Assembly (NCBI RefSeq): GCF_001858325.1
Contig: NZ_MBPP01000030.1
Coordinates: 1-36,368, forward strand
Source: Marinobacter sp. AC-23
GTDB lineage: Bacteria; Pseudomonadota; Gammaproteobacteria; Pseudomonadales; Oleiphilaceae
Direction: 5' to 3'
DNA length: 36,368 nt
Under the pieces are notes generated by a model. That model saw only the letters and a list, made by a program, of their open reading frames with translations, ran no database searches and was not told where the DNA came from. The translations under genes were made by a program, and so were the position numbers. Shown here one piece after another: positions 1 through 9,909 of this stretch; position 1 is the first letter of the stretch, and every line of letters begins with the position of its first letter.

Positions 1-295
1 GTAGGTTCAGCTCCAGTTCCCGGTAGATCCGATAAACACGTTTGTGGTTCCAGGGGTAACCCTTCACGTTGCGCAGATACAGAAAACACAAGCCAAAGCC
101 CCAGTTTCGCTGATTATGGGTTAAGCGCACCAACAGATCCGCGATCTCGGCATTTTCACTGCTGAGCTTAGCCCGGTAACGGTAGCAGGACTCACTGACA
201 CTGAAGACCTCGCAGGCCTGGCGAATGCTACAACGAGCAGCGGCAACGGCTTTGTGTGCCATCTCGCGGCGGAGAGATGGCTTTACCACTTTCCT
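1..295 (-). mobile_element. IS3-family transposase OrfB, 5' part (runs off window)
   Basis: This is the N-terminal part of the second reading frame of an IS3-family insertion sequence. OrfB carries the DDE integrase core that catalyses strand transfer, but that core lies beyond the window edge. The visible reading starts KPSLRREMAHKAV and runs to the edge through the HTH_21-like stretch ending YRIYRELELNL, typical of IS3 OrfB. Its frame opens directly after a TGA and overlaps the end of OrfA (283-295). A GGAAAG slip site at 289-294 fits the programmed -1 frameshift that makes the OrfAB transposase. An in-frame ATG also exists at 262. The far end of the element is not visible. Confidence 0.85.
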
Positions 296-549
296 TCAAG
301 AGCTTCCTTGCGCAACTCAGACTTGAGCCGTTCTTCGGCATACATCTTCTTCAGTCGCCGGTTCTCATCCTCAAGCTCTTTCATGCGCTTGATCATGGAG
401 GTATCCATGCCGCCGAACTTTGCACGCCATTTATAGAAGCTGGCGTTGCTCATACCGTGTTCGCGGCATAACTCAGGAACGGGCACGCCGTTTTCGGCTT
501 GCTTCAGGATCGCCATGATCTGGCTATCGGAAAAACGTGATTTTTTCAT
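283..549 (-). mobile_element. IS3-family transposase OrfA (helix-turn-helix)
   Basis: OrfA is the 88-residue DNA-binding subunit of an IS3-family element. Starting at the ATG at 549 it reads MKKSRFSDSQIMAILKQAE and continues with a helix-turn-helix (VPELCREHGMSNASFYKWRAK), then a leucine-rich coiled segment (MKELEDENRRLKKMYAEE) used for multimerisation. A longer reading to 597 is open but adds a non-conserved leader, so 549 is preferred. The sequence resembles the IS407-like branch, but the subgroup is uncertain. The outer end of the element is probably near 596, where the minus strand begins TGGTCAGAAGTAG; TG...CA ends are usual for IS3, but the partner repeat is outside the window. Confidence 0.88.
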
Positions 550-596
550 GCAGAATCTCCCTGCGTGTAGCTTACGGAAAATTCTACTTCTGACCA

Positions 597-1004
597 CCGC
601 TCTTTATCGGGGGGATTATCCTCTACCAAAACGTGATAAGCCAGGCAACGGCTGACGAAAACAGTCGCAAGCTTGGTCGCGCGCTTATGGACGAACCGCT
701 AGGTAGACGTTACCCCAACTTTCGCAAACTCCGGGGCCGTTGGGAGCGTCAGGTTCATCTGAGCATGACACGGCTGTTTGTTGGTGGAAAAGGCATGGAG
801 GCGCTCGGCCTACCGAAGATGACATTGCCGTGGTATCCGGCCCTGTTTGCGCCACTGAACGCAGCCTGGACTGTTGGCCATAGAATTGTGCCAGGTGGGC
901 GTGATCGATTGATGCGATTGGGTCGGAAAGCACAACGACACCAATTGCAGACTCTGTTCGGAGAAGATCAGCCTGAGATCACCAGCGGTGTGCAGTATGA
1001 GTGA
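597..1004 (+). pseudogene. 3' remnant of a gene cut by the IS element (possible MpaB/DUF2236-type protein)
   Basis: An open frame starts immediately after the presumed IS end (the upstream in-frame stop is at 591-593) and continues for about 135 codons to a TGA at 1002-1004. There is no convincing ribosome-binding site; the first start-like codon is GTG at 633. This pattern suggests the C-terminal part of a longer protein whose 5' end was removed or displaced by the insertion. The C-terminus (LPWYPALFAPLNAAW, then RDRLMRLGRKAQRHQL) loosely recalls the end of MpaB/DUF2236 oxygenase-like proteins, but no catalytic motif is visible and the assignment is weak. It is convergent with the pseudouridine synthase. 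Confidence 0.4.
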
Positions 1005-1033
1005 CCGCAATTTCTAAAAAGTGCTTTGGGTTA

Positions 1034-1863
1034 TTATTGCGGGTTCGGCCACGAGACTATGCTGTTGAGCGCTTCCGGCAGTTCCAGCTTCACCCGCTGC
1101 CGGCTTAACGGGCAATCAAACTCAAGGCTGATAGCCAGCAGTTGTAAAGGAACCCGAGCAGGCTTGCCGTATAGGCGGTCGCCGACAATGGGGTGGCCCA
1201 AGCTCTCTAAATGTTTGCGGATCTGGTGCTTGCGCCCGGTTTCGATGGTTACCTGCAACAAGCTGGTTGCGGCGTTGTCATCTGTGCTCCGCGTGGAAGC
1301 GCGACTGATGGCGGCTTTGCCGTCAACCGGTGTGTCGATCAACTGGTCTTGCACATCAATAACGCCGGTCACCTTGGCCAGGTAGTGTTTCGTTATGGTG
1401 CGCCCTGCGAAGCACTGGGAAAGCGCGCCCGCGGCTTTCGGATCGTGGGCGATGAGCATTAGCCCGGCGGCATCGGCATCGAGCCGGTGAACAAGGAAGC
1501 AAGGGCGCTTTAGCTCAAGTTCTACCCAGCGCAGCAGGCTGCAGTGATCCCCCATTGCGAGCCTTGAGCCAGCAAGCCGTGGGGTTTAAACCAAACGCTA
1601 TAGCGATGGTTGTCCGCTACCAGGGTTGGTGCTTCTGGCTTGCGGCCTAACACGCTCTCGTCGTAATAAAGCTGCAGCCGAGTGCCCGCTTTGAGTTCTT
1701 TGGTTGCGCGCCGAAGCCTTACTTGCTTTCCTTTAAGGGACCACCAACATGCACCCTTGTTCATGGCGTCTTTGATGCGCTGGCGCGAAAGCCTTGAGGC
1801 TTGGCTCAGAGCTTCACTCGCTGTTTCAGTCTGCTCTGTTGTAACGTCGAATTTTTTGCGCAT
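1034..1863 (-). CDS. RluA-family pseudouridine synthase (one-base frameshift near 1551)
   Basis: This enzyme would isomerise uridine to pseudouridine in rRNA or tRNA. The N-terminal part from ATG 1863 (MRKKFDVTTEQ) carries an S4-like stretch (LSRQRIKDAMNKGACW) and the motif YSVWFKPHGLLAQGSQWG. The C-terminal part, in another frame, contains the catalytic HRLDADAAGL with the conserved Asp, and the late motif TGRKHQIRKHLESLGHPIVGD. The two join as QWG-DHCSLLRW if one G is added to the run of five G on the minus strand (1549-1553). Restored length is 276 residues, a normal size. Upstream codons to 2049 are open but poorly protein-like, so 1863 is preferred. Which RluA subfamily it belongs to cannot be told. 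Confidence 0.8.
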
Positions 1864-2055
1864 TACTGGCGGGGCTCTCCAAGCTTGATGGCAGGTAGGT
1901 CGGTTTTCAGGTTGCTGGCCACACTTGGGATAACCTTGTGTGCCTGGCCCACGGCCATGTGAACCTGGTTGCGGTTTATACGCCATGTGTTGCATAAATT
2001 GCTCTAATATTAACAGTTGTGGAGGCCCTGTGATGCGGTGTTTAGTCAAAGCCCG

Positions 2056-2061
2056 TATAAT
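2056..2061 (+). promoter_or_regulatory. Candidate -10 box for gmk
   Basis: A perfect TATAAT lies 60 bases before the gmk start codon. No good -35 hexamer is visible at the expected distance, so this is only a half-supported promoter. Confidence 0.35.
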
Positions 2062-2117
2062 TAGAGGTTTTCCGGGCCTTCATTAATGGCGGCCAGATCC
2101 AGTTCAGGAGTTGTTGA

Positions 2118-2765
<648 letters not shown>

Positions 2766-2852
2766 CGCGGGCTTTTACTGTATACAAATTGTGCCGCTGG
2801 CAGTAAACTACGCGGTCTGCTTAATCAGTCATTTTATTTTGTCGGGGAAGTT

Positions 2853-3065
2853 ATGGCACGAGTTACCGTTGAAGATTGTCTGGAACACGTAGATAACCGT
2901 TTCCAGTTGGTCATGCTAGCTACAAAGCGTTCCCGTCAGCTTGCCACCAAAGGTGCCGAGCCGATGGTTGCAGAAGAAAACGACAAGCCTACGGTTATCG
3001 CATTGCGCGAAATTGCCGCTGGTTTGGTTTCCCGCGATCTGCTTACTGAAATCGAAGAAGAGTGA
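2853..3065 (+). CDS. rpoZ: RNA polymerase omega subunit
   Basis: Omega helps RNA polymerase assembly by holding beta-prime and forms part of a ppGpp site. The 70-residue product starts [20 protein letters not shown] and contains the typical ATKRSRQL and [11 protein letters not shown] stretches. It lies between gmk and spoT with a 29-base gap to spoT, so it is very probably co-transcribed with spoT. Confidence 0.97.
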   Translation: MARVTVEDCLEHVDNRFQLVMLATKRSRQLATKGAEPMVAEENDKPTVIALREIAAGLVSRDLLTEIEEE

Positions 3066-3094
3066 AGCGACCGCGAACATAAGGTGGGGGCGCG

Positions 3095-5235
3095 GTGTCG
3101 CTTGAGGCTACGGTAGAGGGGCTGGCGAGTGAGCTCAGCACCTATTTGGATACCAATCGCATCAATCAGGTGCGAAGAGCCTACTATTATGCTGAACAGG
3201 CCCATGAAGGCCAGATGCGTAAAAGCGGCGACCGCTACATAACCCACCCCCTCGCGGTTGCCCACATTCTTGCTGGCCTCAAGCTCGATCACCAGAGCTT
3301 GATGGCTGCCATGCTTCACGACGTTATTGAAGACACTGGCATTCCCAAAGATGCGCTTTCCGAGCAATTCGGCGAAGATGTTGCAGAGCTGGTTGACGGT
3401 GTTAGCAAGCTTACCCAAATAGAGTTTCGCACCCGCGCGGAAGCTCAGGCCGAAAACTTCCAGAAAATGACCTTGGCCATGGCCAGGGATATTCGCGTTA
3501 TTCTGGTAAAGCTGGCAGATCGGCTGCACAACATGCGCACGCTTGGCCTATGCCCTATGAAAAGCGCCAGCGCATAGCCACAGAAACCCTCGATATTTAC
3601 GCCCCCATCGCCAATCGGCTTGGTATGCATGCGATCTCCACCGAGCTGGAGGATCTGGGTTTTTCATCTCTGTACCCCATGCGCTCCCGCTACATCTCCA
3701 AGGCCGTTGATAAACTGCGTGGCAGCCACCGTGAAATAATCGAAGACATTCGAGGTCGGCTGCTGGAAAAACTGGAAGAGCGTAGCCTTCCTGGCCGGAT
3801 ACTCGGGCGCGAAAAACACCTGAACAGCATCTATAACAAGATGAAGTTCAAACAGAAGTCGTTTTACGAAATCATGGACGTATACGCCTTCCGCATCATT
3901 ACGGGTACAGAAGACGACTGCTATCGAATTTTGGGGGCGGTTCACAGCCTTTATAAACCTATGCCGGGCCGGTTCAAAGATTACATTGCCATGCCCAAGG
4001 CCAATGGATACCAGTCGCTGCATACCACGTTGTTTGGTATGCATGTGAACATCGAAATCCAGATCCGCACCGAGGAAATGGAACACATTGCCAACGATGG
4101 TATAGCTGCGCACTGGATGTACAAGAACGACCCTGGCAATGTTACCAGCGTGAATCAGACACGGGTAGATCGCTGGGTTAAAGGCTTGATGGAAATGCGT
4201 GAGCGGGCGGACGACTCCCTCGAGTTTATCGAGCACGTGAAAGTGGATCTCTTCCCTGACGAAATCTATGTATTTACCCCAAGAGGGAAAATAATGGAGT
4301 TGCCCAGTGGCGCAACCCCGGTAGATTTCGCCTACGCAATCCACACGGATATAGGCAATGCCACCGTCGCTTGCCGGATCAATCGAAACCTGGGATCGTT
4401 GAGCAGGCCTCTGCAAAGTGGCCAAACTGTTGAAGTTATTACCGCGCCTGGTGCCCGGCCCAACCCGGCCTGGCTCAGCTTTGTGGTAACGGGTAAAGCG
4501 CGCAGCAGCATTCGCCATACCCTTAAGAGCCAAAAGCTGGCGGAATCGCTAGAGCTTGGCCGAACTTTACTGAAGAAGTCCCTCACCGGCTTTGGCGCCC
4601 GATTGTCCGATATTGATGAGATGCAGAAGCAAGCTGTCGTGAATCACAACCAGGTAAACAGCTTTGAGGATCTGGTAAGTGATATTGGCCTGGGCAATCG
4701 AATGGCTTATCTGGTTGCGCGTCAGCTTTTGAGTGGTGCTGAAAGCATAGGGCCCCGCCAGTCAGTTAAGGGGATTCAAGGTGGAGATGATGCCCGGGTG
4801 ACCATTCAGGGAACCGAAGGCATGCTGGTTCACTTTGCCGCCTGTTGTAAACCGATCCCTGGAGACCCGGTTGTTGGCGTGATGGATTCCGGCAGTGGCA
4901 TGGTTATCCACTCCGACACCTGCTCGCGCTTACCGGAAGATAATGAAGGCCGGTCCCGCCTGACTCATCTCACTTGGGCCAAGGATATTACCGATGAGTT
5001 CTCCGTAGAGCTGCGAGTTGAGCTCGAGCGACAGCGTGGAGTAATTGCCGAGGTTGCCAGTGCGGTGGCTATGGCAGATGGCAATATCGAACGCATCAAC
5101 GTGGATGAGCAAGATGCACGCTTCGGCGTGGTCAGCGTTGTGGTTAAGGTGCATGGCCGCAAACATTTAGCTCGCGTGATGCGCCGGGTTCGCAATATCA
5201 AAGCCGTTACGTCGATCAACCGCGTGAAATACTGA
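3095..5235 (+). CDS. spoT: Bifunctional (p)ppGpp synthetase/hydrolase SpoT (one-base frameshift near 3548)
   Basis: SpoT makes and degrades the alarmone (p)ppGpp. Starting at GTG 3095, the N-terminal HD hydrolase domain carries MLHDVIEDT and KLADRLHNMRTLG. The frame then breaks, and ORF 3550-5235 resumes with MPYEKRQRIATETL, the synthetase domain (RFKDYIAMPKANGYQSLHTT), a TGS domain (DEIYVFTPRGKIMELPSGAT) and a C-terminal ACT domain (about the last 80 residues). Adding one base at about 3547-3549 gives a continuous protein of 713 residues, normal for SpoT. Because the joined protein is intact on both sides, a sequencing deletion is more likely than a true split gene. It follows rpoZ, as in other gammaproteobacteria. 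Confidence 0.93.
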
Positions 5236-5253
5236 GCCCGGCGAGGGTTGAGA

Positions 5254-5274
5254 GAGCTGTCTGGTTGACAGCTC
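5254..5274 (+). other. Hairpin in the spoT-ridA gap
   Basis: A perfect inverted repeat, GAGCTGTC-TGGTT-GACAGCTC, follows the spoT stop. No run of T follows it, so it is not a standard intrinsic terminator. It could be an mRNA processing or stability hairpin between spoT and ridA. Confidence 0.4.
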
Positions 5275-5325
5275 GCGTATGGAAGGGCGACGATTGGTGT
5301 TTTAGACGAGAGGAAAGTAAACGGT

Positions 5326-5712
5326 ATGACCAACAAATCCATAATCCAGACTGAAAACGCACCTCAGGCAATTGGTCCCTACTCCCAAGCCGTAAAAGCG
5401 GGTGACACGGTGTATATCTCTGGTCAAATTCCGCTGGACCCTGAAACCATGGAAGTGGTCGCCGGGGATTTTTCAGCCAAAACCCGCCAGGTATTTGATA
5501 ACCTCAAAGCTGTGTGTGAAGCCGCAGGCGGTGAACTGAAAGATATCGTAAAAGTGAACATCTACGTGACCGATCTGGCGAACTTCGCCACGGTTAACGA
5601 AATTATGGCGACGTATTTTCCAGAGCCGTACCCGGCCCGGGCCGCTGTAGAGGTTTCAGCTCTGCCCAAAGGCGTGCCGGTAGAAGTGGAAGCTGTGATG
5701 GTACTGAGCTGA
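5326..5712 (+). CDS. ridA: RidA family enamine/imine deaminase
   Basis: RidA hydrolyses reactive enamine/imine intermediates, such as 2-aminoacrylate, made by PLP enzymes. The 128-residue product has the family features [19 protein letters not shown] near the N-terminus and [18 protein letters not shown] near the C-terminus, including the conserved arginine that binds the substrate carboxylate. GAGAGGAAAG lies just upstream as ribosome-binding site. It follows spoT, an order also found in Pseudomonas, and ends in a bidirectional terminator. Confidence 0.93.
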   Translation: MTNKSIIQTENAPQAIGPYSQAVKAGDTVYISGQIPLDPETMEVVAGDFSAKTRQVFDNLKAVCEAAGGELKDIVKVNIYVTDLANFATVNEIMATYFPEPYPARAAVEVSALPKGVPVEVEAVMVLS

Positions 5713-5739
5713 TACAGCGCCAAGTTATATGATTCAGAG

Positions 5740-5767
5740 AACAAAGGCGGCCTTGGCCGCCTTTGTT
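5740..5767. terminator. Bidirectional terminator between ridA and the epimerase gene
   Basis: A 13-bp perfect inverted repeat (AACAAAGGCGGCC / GGCCGCCTTTGTT) with a 2-base centre lies between two convergent genes. The A-rich and T-rich arms allow termination from both sides. Confidence 0.8.
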
Positions 5768-5777
5768 CGTTCCGGGC

Positions 5778-6644
5778 CTACCCCTTGTCTATCATTTCAC
5801 GGTATCCCTCGCGAAAGTCCGGGTAACGAAACTTAAACCCACTTTGTAGCAGCCGCTTGTTATTGCAGCGTTTGCTGCCAGCACGGCCACCTTTTCTGGC
5901 ATCTGCCAAAGGCTCGGCGCAGGGCACCTGCTGGCGAACCCAGTCAACCACTTCGTCAAGGCGCACCGGCTCACAATCGCTGGCCACGTAGCAGGTATCC
6001 AGTGGCTTACCTGAAAGCGCCAACTCGTTGAGGTAAACCACGGCCGAAGCTGCATCTTCCTCATGAATGCGGTTGCTGAATGGCGCCGGCTTAGCCGGGT
6101 TCATGCGGCCCGAGATGACCGCTTCCAAAAAACGCCTTCTTGATGGCCCGTAAATCCCACTGAAGCGAATAATGGTAGCAGGGTGGCTGCTATTTAAGGC
6201 TGCCTGTTCGCCTGCGAGTATTTGCTGGCCTGTGGCACGTGAGGGAGAGGCTAAGCTGGTCTCATCGACCAAACTGTCATCATCCTGAGCATATACACTG
6301 GTACTACTAATAAAAAACAGCCGTTTTAACTGCTGGTCACCCAGTGCCTCAAGCAAGTTCGACAGACCGTTAACATACGCATCGCGATACCCTTGCTCGT
6401 CATAACTTGAGGGGGTAAGGCAATAAATAACCGTGTCAATATTGCCTGGTAGCTTGCCTAGCAGGGTCTCCGGGTCAGTCAGGTCTGCACCTATGCCATG
6501 AATGCCTTCAGGCACTTTGGCAGGATTACGGCGCAATCCGTAAACCTGTGCCGACTCTTTAAGCATGCTGGCGATGGCGCCCCCGAGTTTGCCGCAACCG
6601 GCTACGAGAATTCCTGGCGTACTATTGCGATCAGCGATTGCCAT
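5778..6644 (-). CDS. NAD-dependent epimerase/dehydratase-like protein (YeeZ-type SDR)
   Basis: This is a Rossmann-fold protein of the extended short-chain dehydrogenase group; the substrate is unknown. The dinucleotide-binding motif GILVAGCGKLGGAIA is near the N-terminus, followed by FFISSTSVYAQ with the candidate catalytic Tyr and an IIRFSGIYGP motif. The ATG at 6644 is preferred to a TTG at 6656. From that start it has 288 residues, close to YeeZ-like proteins. It is divergent from oxyR, and a similar gene lies beside oxyR-recG in Pseudomonas, but a functional link to peroxide response is not shown. Confidence 0.8.
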   Translation of the reverse strand: MAIADRNSTPGILVAGCGKLGGAIASMLKESAQVYGLRRNPAKVPEGIHGIGADLTDPETLLGKLPGNIDTVIYCLTPSSYDEQGYRDAYVNGLSNLLEALGDQQLKRLFFISSTSVYAQDDDSLVDETSLASPSRATGQQILAGEQAALNSSHPATIIRFSGIYGPSRRRFLEAVISGRMNPAKPAPFSNRIHEEDAASAVVYLNELALSGKPLDTCYVASDCEPVRLDEVVDWVRQQVPCAEPLADARKGGRAGSKRCNNKRLLQSGFKFRYPDFREGYREMIDKG

Positions 6645-6720
6645 AGGCAATATCAATCCTTATTCTCTAACTCATAAATAAGTGAAACATCGATCCGTAT
6701 CCTTTTGACCGGAGATCACC

Positions 6721-7680
6721 ATGACTCTTACCGAGTTACGATACGTCGTTACGCTTGCTCGCGAAAGGCATTTTGGGCGCGCCGCCGAGCGCTGCCATGT
6801 AAGCCAGCCAACGCTCAGCGTTGCGGTCAAAAAACTGGAAGATGAGCTAGGCATTCCGCTGTTTGAGCGCAGCAAAAGCAGCATTCGTGTGACCGAGACT
6901 GGTCAACGCATTGTTGAACAGGCTCAGCGGGTTTTGGATCAGGTGGGCGTGATTCGCGACATGGCTCAGGATGGCAAAAATCAGCTGAGCTCGCCGCTCA
7001 AGGTTGGCGCCATTTACACCATTGGGCCTTATTTGTTCCCGCACCTGTTACCGGAGTTGCGCCGTGCAGCGCCGGAAATGCCGCTCTATATAGAAGAAAA
7101 CTACACGGCTAACCTGCGCCAGAAGCTGCGCCAGTCAGAGCTGGACGCCATTATCGTTGCGTTGCCGTTTGAAGAAGCGGAAGTGCTGACACTGCCGTTA
7201 TACGATGAACCCTTTGTAGTGCTATTGCCTGCGGGGCACCCATTGGCTGGCAAAAAGCAAATTACCGGAGAAGAGCTCGCCCGCGAGCAATTGTTGCTAC
7301 TCGGCCCCGGCCACTGCTTCCGGGATCAGGTGCTTGAATCCTGCCCGCCCCTGGTGGATGCGGTTACCCGCCGTGCGGATACCGGCTCTCCGTCACTGGT
7401 TACCGAAGGCAGTTCCCTGGAAACCATACGTCATATGGTTGCCTCCGGTCTGGGAATTACCGTGCTGCCACTCTCCGCGGCTACTGCCATGCAGTACCAC
7501 AAAGACGTACTTGTAACCCGGCCTTTTGCCCCGCCTGTGCCTTCTCGCACAGTGGCCTTGGCTTGGCGGGTGACTTTTCCCCGACCCAAAGCCATTGATG
7601 TCCTCTCGCTTGCAGCCGGCCAGTGCCGGGTGATTGAGAAAGCGAAAACGGACACGCCGGTTGTTGCCGTAACGGACTGA
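6721..7680 (+). CDS. oxyR: Hydrogen-peroxide sensing LysR-type regulator OxyR
   Basis: OxyR is a LysR-family activator of peroxide defence genes. The N-terminal winged helix contains HFGRAAERCHVSQPTLSVAV. The peroxide-sensing cysteines fall at residues 199 and 208 (GPGHCFRDQVLESCP), the same numbers as in E. coli OxyR, which supports OxyR rather than another LysR member. The length is 319 residues. A CCGGAG lies just before the ATG. The gene is followed after 7 bases by recG, the order seen in Pseudomonas, so the two are likely co-transcribed. Confidence 0.93.
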   Translation: MTLTELRYVVTLARERHFGRAAERCHVSQPTLSVAVKKLEDELGIPLFERSKSSIRVTETGQRIVEQAQRVLDQVGVIRDMAQDGKNQLSSPLKVGAIYTIGPYLFPHLLPELRRAAPEMPLYIEENYTANLRQKLRQSELDAIIVALPFEEAEVLTLPLYDEPFVVLLPAGHPLAGKKQITGEELAREQLLLLGPGHCFRDQVLESCPPLVDAVTRRADTGSPSLVTEGSSLETIRHMVASGLGITVLPLSAATAMQYHKDVLVTRPFAPPVPSRTVALAWRVTFPRPKAIDVLSLAAGQCRVIEKAKTDTPVVAVTD

Positions 7681-7687
7681 CCTCAGT

Positions 7688-9762
7688 ATGGCCTCACTGG
7701 ATGATATCCCGGTTACAGAGCTAAAAGGGGTGGGAAGCGCCTTGGCTGAGAAGCTTGCACGGCTGGGCATTGCCTCGCTGCAGGATTTGCTGTTTCACCT
7801 CCCTCATCGCTACGAAGACCGCACTCGTATAATACCCATGGGTAGCTTGAGAGTGGGTGATGTGGCTGTTGTGGAAGGCGAAGTGATGAAGGCGGATTTG
7901 GTAATGGGTCGCCGCCGTAGCTTGCAGATTACCTTGAAAGACAACAGTGGGTTTCTGGTGCTGCGGTTTTTTCACTTTAACGCAGCCCAAAAAAACCAAC
8001 TGGCGAAAGGTACCCGAGTTCGCTGTTTTGGCGAAGTGCGCCCAGGCCGGGCCGGGTATGAGTTTTATCACCCTGAATACCAAACCAACCCGCCACCTAT
8101 GCCTGCAGAGGGTCAGGCAACCCTCACGCCGGTATACCCACTGACCGAAGGCATACAGCAGCCGCGGGTGAGAGGCTTGTGTCAGCAAGCGCTAGGGTAC
8201 CTTCAGCGCCATCCAATACGTGATTGGCTGCCGGCGGAGCTACTGGCTGGCTACCAGCTTCCAGGAATTACCGAGGCGGTTCAGTTGGTGCACGCTCCTC
8301 CAGCCAGTGCGCCAGTTCATCTGTTGATGGAGGGGCGCCACCCGGCACAGCAGCGTTTGGTTATGGAAGAGCTGCTGGCACACCAGTTGAGCCTACTTCA
8401 GGTTCGTGAACAGATTCAGGCCCGGCAAGCCTTGCCTCTACTGCCCACAGGCAACCTGTCTGAGCGCTTTCTGGAGGAGTTGCCATTTGCGCTCACGGGC
8501 GCTCAGCGCCAGGTTATGAGCGAAATCCGGCAGGATCTCAGCCAGCCTCTGCCTATGCTGCGACTGGTGCAGGGGGATGTGGGCTCAGGTAAAACCGTGG
8601 TGGCCGCGCTGGCGGCACTTCAGGCCTTAGGCGCGGGTGCCCAGGTTGCGCTTATGGCGCCCACCGAAATACTGGCCGAGCAGCATTATCAGAACTTCGC
8701 TGGTTGGCTTGAGCCCTTGGGTGTTCAGGTAGCTTGGCTGTCTGGCAAAGTAAAGGGAAAGGCCAGAAAAGACACACTGGAAGCCGTCCACACGGGCGCT
8801 GTCAGCGTCGTAATTGGCACCCATGCGTTGTTTCAGAATGATGTGTTGTTTCACCGTTTGGCGCTCGTCATCGTGGATGAGCAGCACCGGTTCGGTGTGC
8901 ACCAACGCCTGGCGCTGAGAGAGAAAGGTGTAGGCGGAACCCTGGCGCCACACCAGCTAATTATGACCGCCACCCCTATCCCGCGAACGTTAGCCATGAG
9001 TGCCTACGCCGATCTTGATACCTCGGTGATTGACGAATTACCTCCGGGCCGCAAGCCTGTTGAAACCATTGTCATTCCCGACAGTCGCCGGGAAGATGTG
9101 ATTGATCGCGTGCACCGTGCCTGCACTGACGGGCGCCAAGCTTACTGGGTGTGTACACTGATTGAAGAGTCAGAAGCCTTGCAGTGCCAAGCCGCAGAAG
9201 TAACAGAGCAAGAGCTGACCGAACGCTTACCTGGCCTTAAAATCGGTCTGGTTCACGGGCGGCTCAAGTCTGCAGAAAAAGTGGCGGTAATGGATCAGTT
9301 CAAACAGGGTGAACTGGATTTGCTGGTAGCAACCACTGTGATTGAGGTGGGCGTGGATGTGCCTAATGCCTCCTTGATCATTATAGAAAACCCGGAGCGC
9401 TGGGCCTTGCCCAGCTACACCAGCTACGTGGCAGGGTAGGGCGCGGCGAACAAGCCAGCTTCTGTGTACTCATGTACCATCCACCATTGTCTGCCAACGG
9501 AAAAGCCCGATTGCAGGCCCTGCGCGACAGCCAGGATGGTTTTGTGATTGCCGAGAAGGATCTGGAAATACGCGGGCCAGGAGAGGTGCTTGGTACTCGC
9601 CAGACGGGCATGATGCAGTTCCGGCTGGCAGATTTTGAGCGAGACAAGGGTTGGATTGAGCCGGTGCGCGAAATGGCGCCGGGGCTTATGAAGCATCCAC
9701 AACTGGTGCAGGCTCTTATCCGGCGCTGGTTGGGAGAAAAAATCCGCTACGGAGATGTCTGA
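7688..9762 (+). CDS. recG: ATP-dependent DNA helicase RecG (one-base frameshift near 9400)
   Basis: RecG remodels stalled replication forks and Holliday junctions. The N-terminal wedge domain (ELKGVGSALAEKLARLGI) is followed by an OB-fold region, the Walker A motif QGDVGSGKT, the DEQH box (VIVDEQHRFGV) and TATPIPRTL. The first frame ends at 9439 as ERWALPSYTSY. If one base is inserted near 9400, the same DNA reads ERxGLAQLHQLRGRVGRG, the invariant motif VI region, and continues in the frame ending at 9762. The restored length is 691 residues, normal for RecG. A sequencing deletion is the simplest explanation. Confidence 0.93.
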
Positions 9763-9909
9763 ACGGGTTTAGTGCTCATGCCGGCTGGGAAACGTATCTG
9801 GATGAACGGGTTCTATATCAACGTTTACAGTTAGACCATGCACTATACTGAAGACCCCACAGCAGACTTCAATGGTCTAATGGCAAGCAGCGATACTCGG
9901 GAGAATATG

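Noticed and set aside
1522..2049. Longer start of the pseudouridine synthase at 2049
   Set aside because: The extra residues are low in family likeness and overlap the likely gmk upstream region.
3664..4533. A 289-codon open frame antisense to spoT
   Set aside because: It lies wholly over conserved SpoT coding sequence and has no family-like motifs.
3095..5235. spoT as two separate genes (a split hydrolase and synthetase)
   Set aside because: The break falls inside a conserved helix (NMRTLG-MPYEKRQR), not at a domain border, and one base restores it.
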